Assembly (NCBI RefSeq): GCF_004358025.1
Contig: NZ_SMTL01000002.1
Span: 1 to 64,000, forward strand
Direction of reading: 5' to 3'
Origin: Rhizobium deserti
GTDB taxonomy: Bacteria > Pseudomonadota > Alphaproteobacteria > Rhizobiales > Rhizobiaceae
Length of the DNA: 64,000 nt
Program-made: the position numbers and the translations under genes
The notes under the pieces: model-generated
Database searches by the model: none
Told to the model about the DNA's origin: nothing
The model's input: the letters and a program-made list of their open reading frames with translations, nothing else
Shown: positions 19,222-28,830 of the stretch, piece by piece
How the letters are laid out: every line of letters starts with the position of its first letter
Position numbering within the stretch: the stretch's first letter is position 1

Positions 19222-20702
19222 CCGTCGAGCTCGACGCCGGCATGGGCTGCAAGGTCTTCGGCCGTCATTCCCCTGCCTGCGGCTTTGGCGGCCTCGCCAT
19301 GCAGATAGACGGACGCGGCGGCGGCTTCGAAGGCCGGCACGCCTTGTGCAAGCAGCGCACCGATCATTCCAGCCAGAACATCGCCGGAGCCGGCCGTCGC
19401 CAGCCAGGGCGGCGCATTGGTGTTGATATAGGCTCGCCCATCCGGGGCAGCGATGACCGTGTCGGCGCCTTTGTAGACGATGGCTGCATGCGCCCTTTCT
19501 GCAGCCCGCACCGCCTTTTCCAGTTTGCTAAGCTCTGTATTGCCTGCAAGATCAGGGAAGAGCCGCGAAAACTCTCCTTCATGCGGGGTCAGCACCAGAT
19601 GCGGATCGCCACCGGAAAAGGCACTGAATAGCTCGCTCGGGTTTTCCCGAAAAGAGGTGATCCCGTCGGCATCGAGCACCAGCGGCCGAACCTTGAGCAG
19701 AAGACTGAACTGCCGGGCTTTCTCGCCGATGCCGAAACCTGGTCCAAGAACGAAAGCTGCAAGCTTGGCACTGTCCAGCCAGCTTTGCAGAACCTGCGCA
19801 GTATCGATCTGGTGTAGCATGATGGCGGTCAGCGACGCCGCGTTGACTGACATGGCATCGGCGGGCGATGCGACCGTTACGAGACCGGCGCCGCGCTTCA
19901 GCCCTGCAAGAGCCGAAAGACGCGCAGCGCCCGTACGGCCCGCCGGTCCGGAAAAGACGGCCAGGTGGCCACGCCTATACTTATGTCCGTTTTCATCCGG
20001 TACCGGCAGAAGATGGCCCCAAAGGTCCGGATGATTTTCCGCCCAACCTTCGGTTATAGAACGGATGATCCTCGCCGGTATGCCGATGTCGACGATTTCA
20101 ATGTCACCGCATAGGGATCTGCCCGGGAGGAGCAGATGGCCCGGCTTGCGGTTCATGAACGTGACCGTGCGGGTGGCTTTGAACGCCGCCCCGAGCGGGA
20201 CGCCACGCCGTCCGCAGAGCCCGGACGGGAGATCGACCGCAAGAAGCGGCAGAGCAGCCTCGCCTATCTTGTTCACCAACTCCGCCACGAGGTCAGGCAC
20301 GTCCCGAGTCAATCCGGCGCCGAACAGCGCGTCTATGACCACGTCTCCTTGCCGGGGCTGGTAGCCCGCAAGCGGCGCCCGGGAGATCGCGTCTTCCTCC
20401 GCCCGCAGTAGATCTTTGCCTATCTGCCCTTCGTTCATTTCATAGACAGCGACCGAGGCGCCCGCCTGTGCCAGTGCACGCGCGGCAACATAGCCGTCCT
20501 TTCCATTATTGCCTGGGCCGCAAAGCACAACGTAGCGCAAAGCCTGAGGGAAGTGCCGCAAGGCGGAGGCGGCAACGGCCTGCCCTGCCCTTTCTACCAG
20601 ATCGGCCAGAGCAATACCCGAATCAACTGTCGCGGCGTCGGCCTTGGCCATCTCGGAGGGCGTAAGAAGCATATGTTTCAGGTGAGACTTCATGCCGATC
20701 AT
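19218..20702 (-). CDS. nnr: Bifunctional NAD(P)HX epimerase/dehydratase
   Basis: This repair enzyme restores hydrated NADH and NADPH. The N-terminal YjeF_N-type epimerase domain (about 1-215) has VVLCGPGNNGKDGYVAAR, the nucleotide-binding loop. The C-terminal ribokinase-like ADP-dependent dehydratase (about 235-494) has VLGPGFG, LTPHEGEF and the catalytic ATAGSGDVLAGMIGALL motif. 494 residues is full length for the fused form. It is divergent from glnB. An in-frame ATG nine bases in is an alternative start. Confidence 0.95.
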   Translation of the reverse strand: MIGMKSHLKHMLLTPSEMAKADAATVDSGIALADLVERAGQAVAASALRHFPQALRYVVLCGPGNNGKDGYVAARALAQAGASVAVYEMNEGQIGKDLLRAEEDAISRAPLAGYQPRQGDVVIDALFGAGLTRDVPDLVAELVNKIGEAALPLLAVDLPSGLCGRRGVPLGAAFKATRTVTFMNRKPGHLLLPGRSLCGDIEIVDIGIPARIIRSITEGWAENHPDLWGHLLPVPDENGHKYRRGHLAVFSGPAGRTGAARLSALAGLKRGAGLVTVASPADAMSVNAASLTAIMLHQIDTAQVLQSWLDSAKLAAFVLGPGFGIGEKARQFSLLLKVRPLVLDADGITSFRENPSELFSAFSGGDPHLVLTPHEGEFSRLFPDLAGNTELSKLEKAVRAAERAHAAIVYKGADTVIAAPDGRAYINTNAPPWLATAGSGDVLAGMIGALLAQGVPAFEAAAASVYLHGEAAKAAGRGMTAEDLAAHAGVELDG

Positions 20703-21374
<672 letters not shown>

Positions 21375-21431
21375 TTACCCTAGGCTCACCGCCAGGGTTC
21401 ATCGTCATCTTACATTCGAGGAAAGGTCAAA

Positions 21432-22841
21432 ATGACGAGCGCCAGCGAAATTATGAAACAGATCAAGGAAAACGACGTCAAGTTCGTTGACCTTCGCTTT
21501 ACAGACCCGCGCGGCAAGCTGCAGCACGTGACCATGGATATCGCGTCGGTAGACGAGGACATGTTCGCCGACGGCGTCATGTTCGACGGCTCTTCCATTG
21601 GCGGCTGGAAAGCCATCAACGAGTCCGACATGGTTCTCATGCCCGACGTCGCCACCGTCCACATGGACCCGTTTTTCGCGCAGTCGACCATGGTGATCAT
21701 CTGCGACATCCTGGACCCCGTCTCCGGCGAGGCCTATAACCGCGACCCGCGTGGCACGGCCAAGAAGGCGGAGGCCTATCTCAAGGCTTCCGGTATCGGC
21801 GACACGATTTTTGTTGGCCCTGAACCGGAATTCTTTGTTTTCGACGACGTGAAATACAAGGCCGATCCGTACAATACAGGCTTCAAGCTCGACTCGTCGG
21901 AACTGCCGTCCAATGACGACACGGATTACGAGACCGGCAATCTCGGCCACCGCCCCCGCGTCAAGGGCGGCTATTTCCCCGTCCCTCCGGTCGACAGCCT
22001 GCAGGACATGCGCTCCGAAATGCTGACCGTGCTCGCCGAAATGGGTGTTGTCGTCGAAAAGCACCACCATGAAGTGGCCGCTGCCCAGCACGAACTTGGC
22101 GTCAAGTTCGACACGCTGGTGCGCAATGCCGACAAGATGCAGATCTACAAATATGTCGTGCATCAGGTCGCCAACGCCTATGGCAAGACGGCAACTTTCA
22201 TGCCGAAGCCTATCTTCGGCGACAATGGTTCGGGCATGCACGTGCATCAGTCGATCTGGAAGGACGGCAAGCCGACCTTTGCAGGCGACGAATATGCCGG
22301 TCTGTCAGAAAGCTGCCTGTTTTATATCGGCGGCATTATCAAACACGCCAAGGCGATCAATGCCTTCACCAACCCGACAACGAACTCCTACAAGCGTCTG
22401 GTCCCGGGCTATGAGGCACCGGTGCTCCTGGCTTACTCGGCGCGCAACCGTTCGGCCTCCTGCCGTATTCCCTTCGGCTCCAATCCGAAGGCCAAGCGCG
22501 TCGAGGTCCGGTTCCCGGATCCGGCCCAGAACTCGTATCTCGGATTTGCGGCCATGCTGATGGCCGGTCTCGACGGCATCAAGAACAAGATCCATCCCGG
22601 CAAGGCCATGGACAAGGATCTCTACGACCTGCCGCCGAAAGAATTGAAGAAGATCCCGACGGTCTGCGGTTCGCTGCGCGAAGCGCTCGACAGCCTCGAC
22701 AAGGACCGCAGGTTCCTGACCGCAGGCGGGGTCTTCGATGATGACCAGATCGATGCCTATATCGAGCTGAAAATGGCGGAAGTCATGCGTTTCGAAATGA
22801 CCCCGCATCCGGTCGAATTCGACATGTATTATTCGGCCTGA
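21432..22841 (+). CDS. glnA: Glutamine synthetase type I
   Basis: GlnA makes glutamine from glutamate, ammonia and ATP as a dodecamer in the cytosol. The 469-residue chain has FDGSSIGGW, the ATP-site [29 protein letters not shown] and, near residue 398, the adenylylation tyrosine in [10 protein letters not shown], so GlnE control is expected. A GAGGAAAGG ribosome site precedes the ATG. The operon ends in a strong terminator 24 bases downstream. Confidence 0.99.
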   Translation: MTSASEIMKQIKENDVKFVDLRFTDPRGKLQHVTMDIASVDEDMFADGVMFDGSSIGGWKAINESDMVLMPDVATVHMDPFFAQSTMVIICDILDPVSGEAYNRDPRGTAKKAEAYLKASGIGDTIFVGPEPEFFVFDDVKYKADPYNTGFKLDSSELPSNDDTDYETGNLGHRPRVKGGYFPVPPVDSLQDMRSEMLTVLAEMGVVVEKHHHEVAAAQHELGVKFDTLVRNADKMQIYKYVVHQVANAYGKTATFMPKPIFGDNGSGMHVHQSIWKDGKPTFAGDEYAGLSESCLFYIGGIIKHAKAINAFTNPTTNSYKRLVPGYEAPVLLAYSARNRSASCRIPFGSNPKAKRVEVRFPDPAQNSYLGFAAMLMAGLDGIKNKIHPGKAMDKDLYDLPPKELKKIPTVCGSLREALDSLDKDRRFLTAGGVFDDDQIDAYIELKMAEVMRFEMTPHPVEFDMYYSA

Positions 22842-22864
22842 TCGCCGTCAGTTGCAATAACTTC

Positions 22865-22893
22865 CGGCGGGCTCCTCGGGCCCGCCGTTTTTC
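22865..22893 (+). terminator. Rho-independent terminator after glnA
   Basis: A GC-rich stem pairs 22865-22872 with 22880-22887 and is followed by five T. It sits 24 bases past the glnA stop and before the DMT transporter gene. Confidence 0.88.
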
Positions 22894-22906
22894 ATTCCCG
22901 CGGGTC

Positions 22907-23857
22907 ATGCCGCCATCAGCCGGAAACATCGTCATGCCTCCAAAGCGCGATCGCCCGCCGCGTCCAGTCGATTGGCTCGTCTTCGCCCTCGTTCCGGTCT
23001 TTTTCTCGAGCAACCTGATATTCGGGCGCGGCGTCATCGGCGAAATCGGCCCGTTCATCACCGCCTTTATCCGGTGGGCCGGCTCGACGTTGATCATGCT
23101 GCCGATCCTTTACAGGGATCGGGATGCGGCTAGGCTCTTCGTGTCCAAGCATACATGGCTCTGGCTGTGGCTTGGCTTCCTGAGCATCGGCATATGCGGC
23201 GGTTTCGTGTATTGGGCACTGACGCTGACGACGGCTTCCAATGCGACGCTGATCTACAGCACGTCCTCGCTGTTCATCATCCTGCTGGAATGGCTGTTTA
23301 CCGGGCGTGCGATCGGTTATCGGGAAATCGCCGGCATGGCTGTCGCCTTTGCCGGCGTTGCCGCCATCGTGCTGCGCGGCGATTTTTCTGCCTTGGCCCA
23401 CATGGATTTCAACCTCGGCGATCTCGGCATCCTGGTCGCGGCAATAGCCTTTGCCATTTATTCCGTGCTCTTGCGGCGTCCGGCTGCGCGGTCCATCCGG
23501 CCGCTATCGCTTTTCGGGCTGATCGCCTTCTCCGGTTCGCTTCTTCTCGCTCCGCCCGCCTTGTGGGAGCTTTTCCACGGAGGCCTGCTGCCGCACACGA
23601 TTTCCGCCTGGTCGAAGATCGCCGGCATCATCCTTTTCGCATCGCTTGCCGCATTCTTCTGCTTTCAGCATGCAGTCCAGGTTTTTGGTCCGGCGACGGC
23701 GGGCACGACTCTTTATCTGATGCCGCCGATTTCCATTCTCATGGCCGTTGTGTTTCTTGGTGAGAGCTTCGAAAGCTATCACGGGCTTGGCATCATGCTG
23801 GTTGTTGGCGGCGTGCTTCTTGCGACAGTCGGATCCCGCAGACCGCAGAGATCCTGA
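22907..23857 (+). CDS. EamA/DMT family transporter
   Basis: A 316-residue inner membrane protein with ten hydrophobic segments arranged as two EamA repeats. Family markers include the first-helix FSSNLIFGRGV region and the end of the second repeat, TAGTTLYLMPPISILMAVVFLGE. Relatives export amino acids or metabolites; the cargo is not predictable here. The ATG at 22934 is an alternative start. It begins just after the glnA terminator, so it probably has its own promoter. Confidence 0.87.
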   Translation: MPPSAGNIVMPPKRDRPPRPVDWLVFALVPVFFSSNLIFGRGVIGEIGPFITAFIRWAGSTLIMLPILYRDRDAARLFVSKHTWLWLWLGFLSIGICGGFVYWALTLTTASNATLIYSTSSLFIILLEWLFTGRAIGYREIAGMAVAFAGVAAIVLRGDFSALAHMDFNLGDLGILVAAIAFAIYSVLLRRPAARSIRPLSLFGLIAFSGSLLLAPPALWELFHGGLLPHTISAWSKIAGIILFASLAAFFCFQHAVQVFGPATAGTTLYLMPPISILMAVVFLGESFESYHGLGIMLVVGGVLLATVGSRRPQRS

Positions 23858-23893
23858 TACGCTGGAACGTTCACGTGCGGTCCGCATTAGTCC

Positions 23894-23922
23894 CTTGATG
23901 ACCGAGGCTTTTATTCCCACAT
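23894..23922 (+). promoter_or_regulatory. Possible RpoH (sigma-32) promoter for hspQ
   Basis: CTTGAT, 16 bases, CCCACAT resembles the rhizobial RpoH promoter pattern (CTTGAA, about 16 bases, CCATAT-like). It ends 23 bases before the hspQ ATG. A heat-shock promoter is what one would expect for this gene, which raises confidence beyond the motif alone. Confidence 0.6.
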
Positions 23923-23945
23923 AGGATGCGAAAGGATATCGCACC

Positions 23946-24275
23946 ATGAAACAGCGCAACGCCAAATTTACCATCGGAGAAGTGGTCCGCCACAAGGTAT
24001 TTCCCTTTCGCGGCGTGGTTTTCGATGTGGATCCGGAATTCTCAAACAGCGAGGAATGGTGGAATGCCATTCCTTCTGAAATCCGGCCCAGCAAGGACCA
24101 ACCCTTTTATCATCTGCTCGCCGAGAACGACGATACCGAATACGTCGCCTATGTCTCCGAGCAGAACCTGGAACATGATGGAAGCGAGCAGCCGCTCCGT
24201 AATCCTCAGGTCTACCAGATCTTCGATTGCGGTCCGAGCGGCCGGCTCAAGCCGAAGGTTATCCTCGCCCATTGA
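23946..24275 (+). CDS. hspQ: Heat shock protein HspQ
   Basis: HspQ is a small heat-induced protein that in enterobacteria acts as a specificity factor for Lon and was first linked to DnaA stability. The 109-residue sequence has the diagnostic FTIGEVVRHKVFPFRGVVFD opening at residues 8-27 and QPFYHLLAENDDTEYVAYVS. It stands alone between a probable RpoH promoter and a bidirectional terminator. Confidence 0.93.
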   Translation: MKQRNAKFTIGEVVRHKVFPFRGVVFDVDPEFSNSEEWWNAIPSEIRPSKDQPFYHLLAENDDTEYVAYVSEQNLEHDGSEQPLRNPQVYQIFDCGPSGRLKPKVILAH

Positions 24276-24294
24276 GACGAAAGCATTCGTTCAT

Positions 24295-24332
24295 AAATAA
24301 AAGCGCCGGCTCAAGGGCCAGCGCTTTTATTT
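24295..24332. terminator. Bidirectional terminator between hspQ and the IalB-family gene
   Basis: A 12-bp stem pairs AT-rich 24295-24306 with 24321-24332. The outer part is A on the left and T on the right, so both the rightward hspQ transcript and the leftward transcript of the next gene could end here. Confidence 0.85.
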
Positions 24333-24366
24333 GATGATTGAAGAGCTTCTAGCAGCTAAGGGGAAG

Positions 24367-25023
24367 TTACTGCCCCTGCTTGGCCGCGTTCTGGGCTTCT
24401 TCGAGCTTCTTGCGAGCTTCTTCAGCCTTCTTCTGCATTCCCTCTTCCAGGCTGCGCTGGCTTTCGGCAAGCTGTGACTGCGAGATGGCCGGACCATCGA
24501 AGGCGCCCGTGAAGCCGCCTAGGGAAACCTTGATCGGGTTCGGGGCGCGACGGAAGTTGATCGAGGTGAAGACCACATCCGTGCCCTTCTTGAGGCTGGC
24601 GATCATGGCATCGGTCAACGGCACTTCTGCCGTGCACTTGTCCGGCAGGCAGACGGCGTAATCGAGCTTCTGGCCCTTGCCGCCATCGATCTGCATCACG
24701 ACGCCCGGAGGCACCAGACGTGCGGTCGGCACGGAAACCTGGAGGATCTTGCGGTTGACCTTGCCTTCCACGGTGATGAGGCCGATCGCGGTGATCAGCT
24801 GGCCGTTCTGAGCCAGGATAACGTTCTGAACGACGCAAAGATCGCTGTCGTCCTGCTTGGTGCAAGTCTTGAACCAGCCGAGCGGAGGAGCGCCAGGAGC
24901 CGCGCCAGCTGCAGGGGCGGCAGCATTCTGTGCCAGGGCTACAGCCGGCAGCGCGCTTGCAGCCATTGAGAGGGCCAAAGCAGACATAGCCGTCCGCAGA
25001 ACATTGGTTGCCTTAAGCTTCAT
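24367..25023 (-). CDS. Invasion-associated locus B (IalB) family exported protein
   Basis: A 218-residue exported protein. The signal peptide ends at about ALPAVALAQ, then an alanine-proline stretch leads into the IalB domain, with WFKTCTKQDDSDLCVVQN and CLPDKCTAEVPL cysteine pairs that likely form disulfides. The C-terminal 40 residues are a charged coiled coil rich in Glu, Lys and Gln. IalB in Bartonella aids erythrocyte invasion, but the family is general in Rhizobiales and its role there is unknown. No neighbour is cotranscribed. Confidence 0.88.
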   Translation of the reverse strand: MKLKATNVLRTAMSALALSMAASALPAVALAQNAAAPAAGAAPGAPPLGWFKTCTKQDDSDLCVVQNVILAQNGQLITAIGLITVEGKVNRKILQVSVPTARLVPPGVVMQIDGGKGQKLDYAVCLPDKCTAEVPLTDAMIASLKKGTDVVFTSINFRRAPNPIKVSLGGFTGAFDGPAISQSQLAESQRSLEEGMQKKAEEARKKLEEAQNAAKQGQ

Positions 25024-25300
25024 AACGAAATCCGTCTCCTGAAATCCGTTGGGCGCGGCCAGATGCCGTTAATCCCGCGGGCGTCCTACTGCCTGTCACC
25101 TGTCGTTCAAATGAGGCAATTGAATGACCCGCCCTTGGGCCATTCTGTTACATCGCGGCTCTTGCGATATCCAGCCTTTCTTTCGCAATTTTTGACGATA
25201 GCTTAACAAGCATGGTCAATCTTCGAGGTTGGACGCGGTTGGTGGCACCGGGCGCATGCGCTATTTTGCCCGAATCAGCGGCACTTATCAGGATGGCTCG

Positions 25301-27106
25301 ATGCGGCATCTTTTTCTTTTCATGACTGTTTTTCTGTCCGCCGCTCCGGTCATGGCCGAACCTCTTCATGGGATCGCCATGCACGGGTCTCCTGCCCTGC
25401 CTGCAGATTACCCCTACCTTCCCTATGTAAACCCGAACGTCAAAAAAGGGGGCCGAATCAACTACGGGGTCGTCGGGACCTTCGACAGCCTCAACCCGTT
25501 CAACCTGAAGAGCATCCGCACCACAGCGCGCGGAATTTGGGACAACATCTTCGGCAATCTTGTCTATGAGACCTTGATGGTGCGATCCGCCGACGAGCCG
25601 TTCACGCTCTACGGACTTCTGGCGGAGAGCGTCGAATGGGATGACCAACGCAGCTTCCTGCAGTTCAACCTGAACCCAAAGGCGAAGTGGTCCGACGGAC
25701 AGCCTGTGACGCCGGAGGATGTCAAATTCTCCTTTGAAGTTTTGCGGGACAAGGGTCGCATACCTTTTTCCACGCGGCTAGATGGCGTCGAAAAGATGGA
25801 GATCGTCGGCGAGCGCAGCATCCGCTTCACCTTCAAGGAGAAGACTGACCGCGAGTTTCCGCTGATCATCGCCGCCTCGACCCCTATTCTACCCAAGCAC
25901 GCCATCGACGCCGCGACTTTCGATCAGTCGACGCTGAAGCTGCCGGTCGGCTCGGGCCCCTATCTGGTCAGTTCCCTCTCGCCCGGCGAACGTATCGTCT
26001 ACAAGCGCAATCCGGATTATTGGGCCAGGGACCTCCCCGCCAAGATCGGTTTCGACAATTACGATCAGATCTCCGTCGAATACTTCTTGCAGGAGAACAC
26101 GCTGTTTGAAGCCTTCAAGAAGGGCGCCATCGACATCTATCCCGAAGGGAGCCCGACCCACTGGGCGCGTGCTTACGATTTTCCGGCTGTCCGCAGCGGC
26201 GAAGTCATCAAGGAGACGTTCAAGCCGCAGCTTCCCACTGGCATGCTGGGTTTCGTCTTCAATACGCGGCGACCGGTCTTTGCCGATGTCAACGTTCGCG
26301 CCGGCCTCTCACTGGCCTTTGATTTCGAGTGGGCCAATAAAAACCTTTTCCAGAACGCCTATACCCGCACCGAAAGCTTCTGGCAGGAATCGCCCCTTAC
26401 CTCGCTTGGAACACGTGCAGACACCCAGGAACTGGCTCTCCTCGATGGTATAAAAAGCCGTATTGCGCCGGCCATCCTCGACGGAAGCTACCGCTTGCCT
26501 CGAACAGACGGATCGGGCGCCGACCGCAAGGTCCTGCGCCAAGCTGTCGAGCTTTTGAAGCTGGGCGGCTACACGATCAAGAGCGGCCGGATGTCGGATC
26601 CATCGGGTCGCCAGCTCGCTTTTGAGGTGATGACGCAAACCCAGGACCAGGAGAAGCTCGCCATCGCCTATCAGCGGACTCTGAGGATGATCGGCGTGGA
26701 AATGGCAATCCGCACCGTTGACGATTCGCAGTATCAGGCGAGGTCTGGCAACTTTGACTATGACATGATCGTCAAATCCTACCCCTCCTCGCTTTCGCCG
26801 GGGATCGAGCAAGTGGGGCGCTGGGGATCCGCTTCTCGCAACCGGCAAGGCAGCTTCAACTTTGCCGGGGTGGCCGACCCGGACCTGGACAGGCTGCTGG
26901 AAACGATGCTGAAAGCGCGCAGCAAGGAGGATTTCGAAGCGGCGGTTCGCGCCTATGACCGCATGCTGATCGCCGGGCATTATCTGGTGCCGCTCTATCA
27001 CGTGGCCGATCAATGGGTGGCACGCCATAAACATATCGACTATCCGAAAGCTCTGCCGCTTTACGGCTACCAGCTCAACACTTGGTGGGATAAGAGGGCG
27101 CAGTAA
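25301..27106 (+). CDS. Extracellular solute-binding protein, peptide/oligosaccharide type (SBP_bac_5)
   Basis: A 601-residue periplasmic binding protein of ABC family 5 (OppA/DppA/YejA type). The start at 25301 gives a clean signal peptide, MRHLFLFMTVFLSAAPVMA, with AGGA eight bases upstream; the frame is open further back but lacks a signal. The mature N-terminus, LHGIAMHG then YVNPNVKKGGRINYG, and ADKPF-like contacts resemble the YejA branch. No permease or ATPase gene is beside it, so it is an orphan that must use transporter parts coded elsewhere. Confidence 0.9.
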   Translation: MRHLFLFMTVFLSAAPVMAEPLHGIAMHGSPALPADYPYLPYVNPNVKKGGRINYGVVGTFDSLNPFNLKSIRTTARGIWDNIFGNLVYETLMVRSADEPFTLYGLLAESVEWDDQRSFLQFNLNPKAKWSDGQPVTPEDVKFSFEVLRDKGRIPFSTRLDGVEKMEIVGERSIRFTFKEKTDREFPLIIAASTPILPKHAIDAATFDQSTLKLPVGSGPYLVSSLSPGERIVYKRNPDYWARDLPAKIGFDNYDQISVEYFLQENTLFEAFKKGAIDIYPEGSPTHWARAYDFPAVRSGEVIKETFKPQLPTGMLGFVFNTRRPVFADVNVRAGLSLAFDFEWANKNLFQNAYTRTESFWQESPLTSLGTRADTQELALLDGIKSRIAPAILDGSYRLPRTDGSGADRKVLRQAVELLKLGGYTIKSGRMSDPSGRQLAFEVMTQTQDQEKLAIAYQRTLRMIGVEMAIRTVDDSQYQARSGNFDYDMIVKSYPSSLSPGIEQVGRWGSASRNRQGSFNFAGVADPDLDRLLETMLKARSKEDFEAAVRAYDRMLIAGHYLVPLYHVADQWVARHKHIDYPKALPLYGYQLNTWWDKRAQ

Positions 27107-27143
27107 AGGCGCCATCGCCTCGATAGAAAGAAAGGACGCTGCC

Positions 27144-27815
27144 ATGGAGCGTGTAACTGTCGACGTCGTGTCGGATATCGTCTGCCCCTGGTGCTACCTG
27201 GGCAAGGCCCGACTGGAGCTCGCCATTGCCGAAGTGCAGGATGAGGTTGGCGTCGATGTCAATTGGCGACCTTACCAGCTCAATCCGGACCATCCGCCGG
27301 AAGGCGTCGATCATCAGAATGATCTGATCAGCAAGCTCGGAGGCAAGGATGCGGTGGAGCGGGCACACGAAACCCTGACGGCTCTCGGCAAGGAAGTCGG
27401 CATCAACTACAACTTCGAGGCTATCAAGATCGGTCCCAATACGCTCGACGCTCATCGCCTTCTTCATTGGGCGATGATGGAGAACCGCAACATTCAGGAT
27501 CGCGTCGCCAATGCCCTCTTCAAGGCGAATTTTGAAGAGGGCCGCAATATCGGTGATCATGGGGTTCTCCTGGACATTGCCGAACAAGCTGGCCTTGACC
27601 GCAAGTTGATCGAGAACCTGCTGAAGGGCGATGCGGACAAGGATACGGTGCGCTCGGAGATTGATGCGGCACGGACCATGGGCGTGACGGGCGTGCCGTT
27701 CATGATCATCGATGGCCAATACGCGATCAGCGGCGCCCAGACGCCGGATGTCCTGATCGGCGCTCTGCGTGATATTGCAGCGCTGAAGGCAGAAGCCCGC
27801 AAGGCGATGAACTAA
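27144..27815 (+). CDS. DsbA family oxidoreductase (FrnE-like)
   Basis: A 223-residue cytosolic thioredoxin-fold protein of the FrnE/2-hydroxychromene isomerase group. The CPWC redox pair is at residues 14-17 (DIVCPWCYLGKA), followed by the helical insertion and the cis-Pro loop GVTGVPFMIIDG near 180. Relatives act as disulfide isomerases under oxidative stress. No signal peptide. It follows the binding-protein gene by 37 bases and precedes a DMT transporter by 20, so the three may share a transcript. Confidence 0.9.
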   Translation: MERVTVDVVSDIVCPWCYLGKARLELAIAEVQDEVGVDVNWRPYQLNPDHPPEGVDHQNDLISKLGGKDAVERAHETLTALGKEVGINYNFEAIKIGPNTLDAHRLLHWAMMENRNIQDRVANALFKANFEEGRNIGDHGVLLDIAEQAGLDRKLIENLLKGDADKDTVRSEIDAARTMGVTGVPFMIIDGQYAISGAQTPDVLIGALRDIAALKAEARKAMN

Positions 27816-27835
27816 ACAGACCCGGAAGCCGTCCA

Positions 27836-28777
27836 GTGCAAAAAGACCAGACCCTCAAGGGTGTCCTCCTCGCCTTTGTAGCCTTCGCGGCCTACGCTTG
27901 GAGCGACGCCAGCGTCAAGATGATCGACGGCCATCTGAGCCCTTATCAGTCATCCTTCCTCGGCGCTGTCTTCTGCCTCGTCGGCCTCCCCTTCATCATG
28001 AAATCCGGCGACCGCTGGACCGATATCATCAAGACCACAAACAGGCCGCTTTGGCTCCTGCGCTTCGTGGCGCAAGCCGGAGGCACGATTGGCAGCGTCA
28101 CCGCCTTCACGCACCTGTCCATGGCTGAAGCGTTTGCGCTGATTTTCCTGCTTCCGTCCTTTGTCACCATCATGTCCGTCTTCTTCCTGAAGGAGAAGGT
28201 CGGCGTGAAGCGTTGGGCGGCCGTGCTGATCGGCTTCGTCGGGGTCATGGTGGTGCTCCGGCCTGGCTTCCGCGAATTGTCGATCGGCCATCTCGGCGCC
28301 GTGTTCGGTGGCTTGAGCGGCGCCATCTCGATCGTCGTCTTGCGTGCCATGGGGCGCCGCGAAAAGAATATCTCGCTTTACGGCGCGGGCGTCCTCGGCA
28401 CGCTGATCGTCTGCGGTGCTCTCGCTATTCCCGGCTTCCAGATGCCCACGAGCCTGCAATGGGCCTATCTCGCCGGCTATGGGCTGCTTGCCGCCTTTGC
28501 AGCCATCCTGGTCATGTACGCCGCTAATTACGCGCCCGCCACCCTCATCGGGCCGACCCAGTACAGCCAGATGCTCTGGGCGGTGCTGTTCGGCTACCTC
28601 GTCTTCGGCGACACGGTAGACCTGCCAATGGTGATCGGCATCCTGCTCATCGTTGGCTCAGGCCTGCTGACGCTCGCGCGTGAACGGGCGCGTGGTACGC
28701 CCTTGCCTCCGGCACTCGGCAGCGATGCGCAGGCGGCCGCCGTCATCGCCCCGGAAGAAATTCCGAACACTAAGTAG
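27836..28777 (+). CDS. EamA/DMT family transporter
   Basis: A 313-residue protein with ten hydrophobic segments in two EamA repeats, including VTAFTHLSMAEAFALIFLLP in repeat one and TLIGPTQYSQMLWAVLFGYL in repeat two. The start is GTG. It resembles the rhizobial RhaT-like/S-adenosylmethionine-uptake-like DMT group, but the cargo is unknown. It is convergent with mfd across 53 bases that contain a hairpin without a T tract. Confidence 0.88.
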   Translation: MQKDQTLKGVLLAFVAFAAYAWSDASVKMIDGHLSPYQSSFLGAVFCLVGLPFIMKSGDRWTDIIKTTNRPLWLLRFVAQAGGTIGSVTAFTHLSMAEAFALIFLLPSFVTIMSVFFLKEKVGVKRWAAVLIGFVGVMVVLRPGFRELSIGHLGAVFGGLSGAISIVVLRAMGRREKNISLYGAGVLGTLIVCGALAIPGFQMPTSLQWAYLAGYGLLAAFAAILVMYAANYAPATLIGPTQYSQMLWAVLFGYLVFGDTVDLPMVIGILLIVGSGLLTLARERARGTPLPPALGSDAQAAAVIAPEEIPNTK

Positions 28778-28830
28778 CGCCAGAAGGGGGCAAGAGGGAT
28801 CGGGCGCTTCAACGAGAGGCGCCCGCCCGC

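Noticed and set aside
28801..28825. Hairpin between the DMT transporter gene and mfd as a terminator
   Set aside because: A 7-bp stem is present but no T run follows on either strand, so intrinsic termination is not supported.
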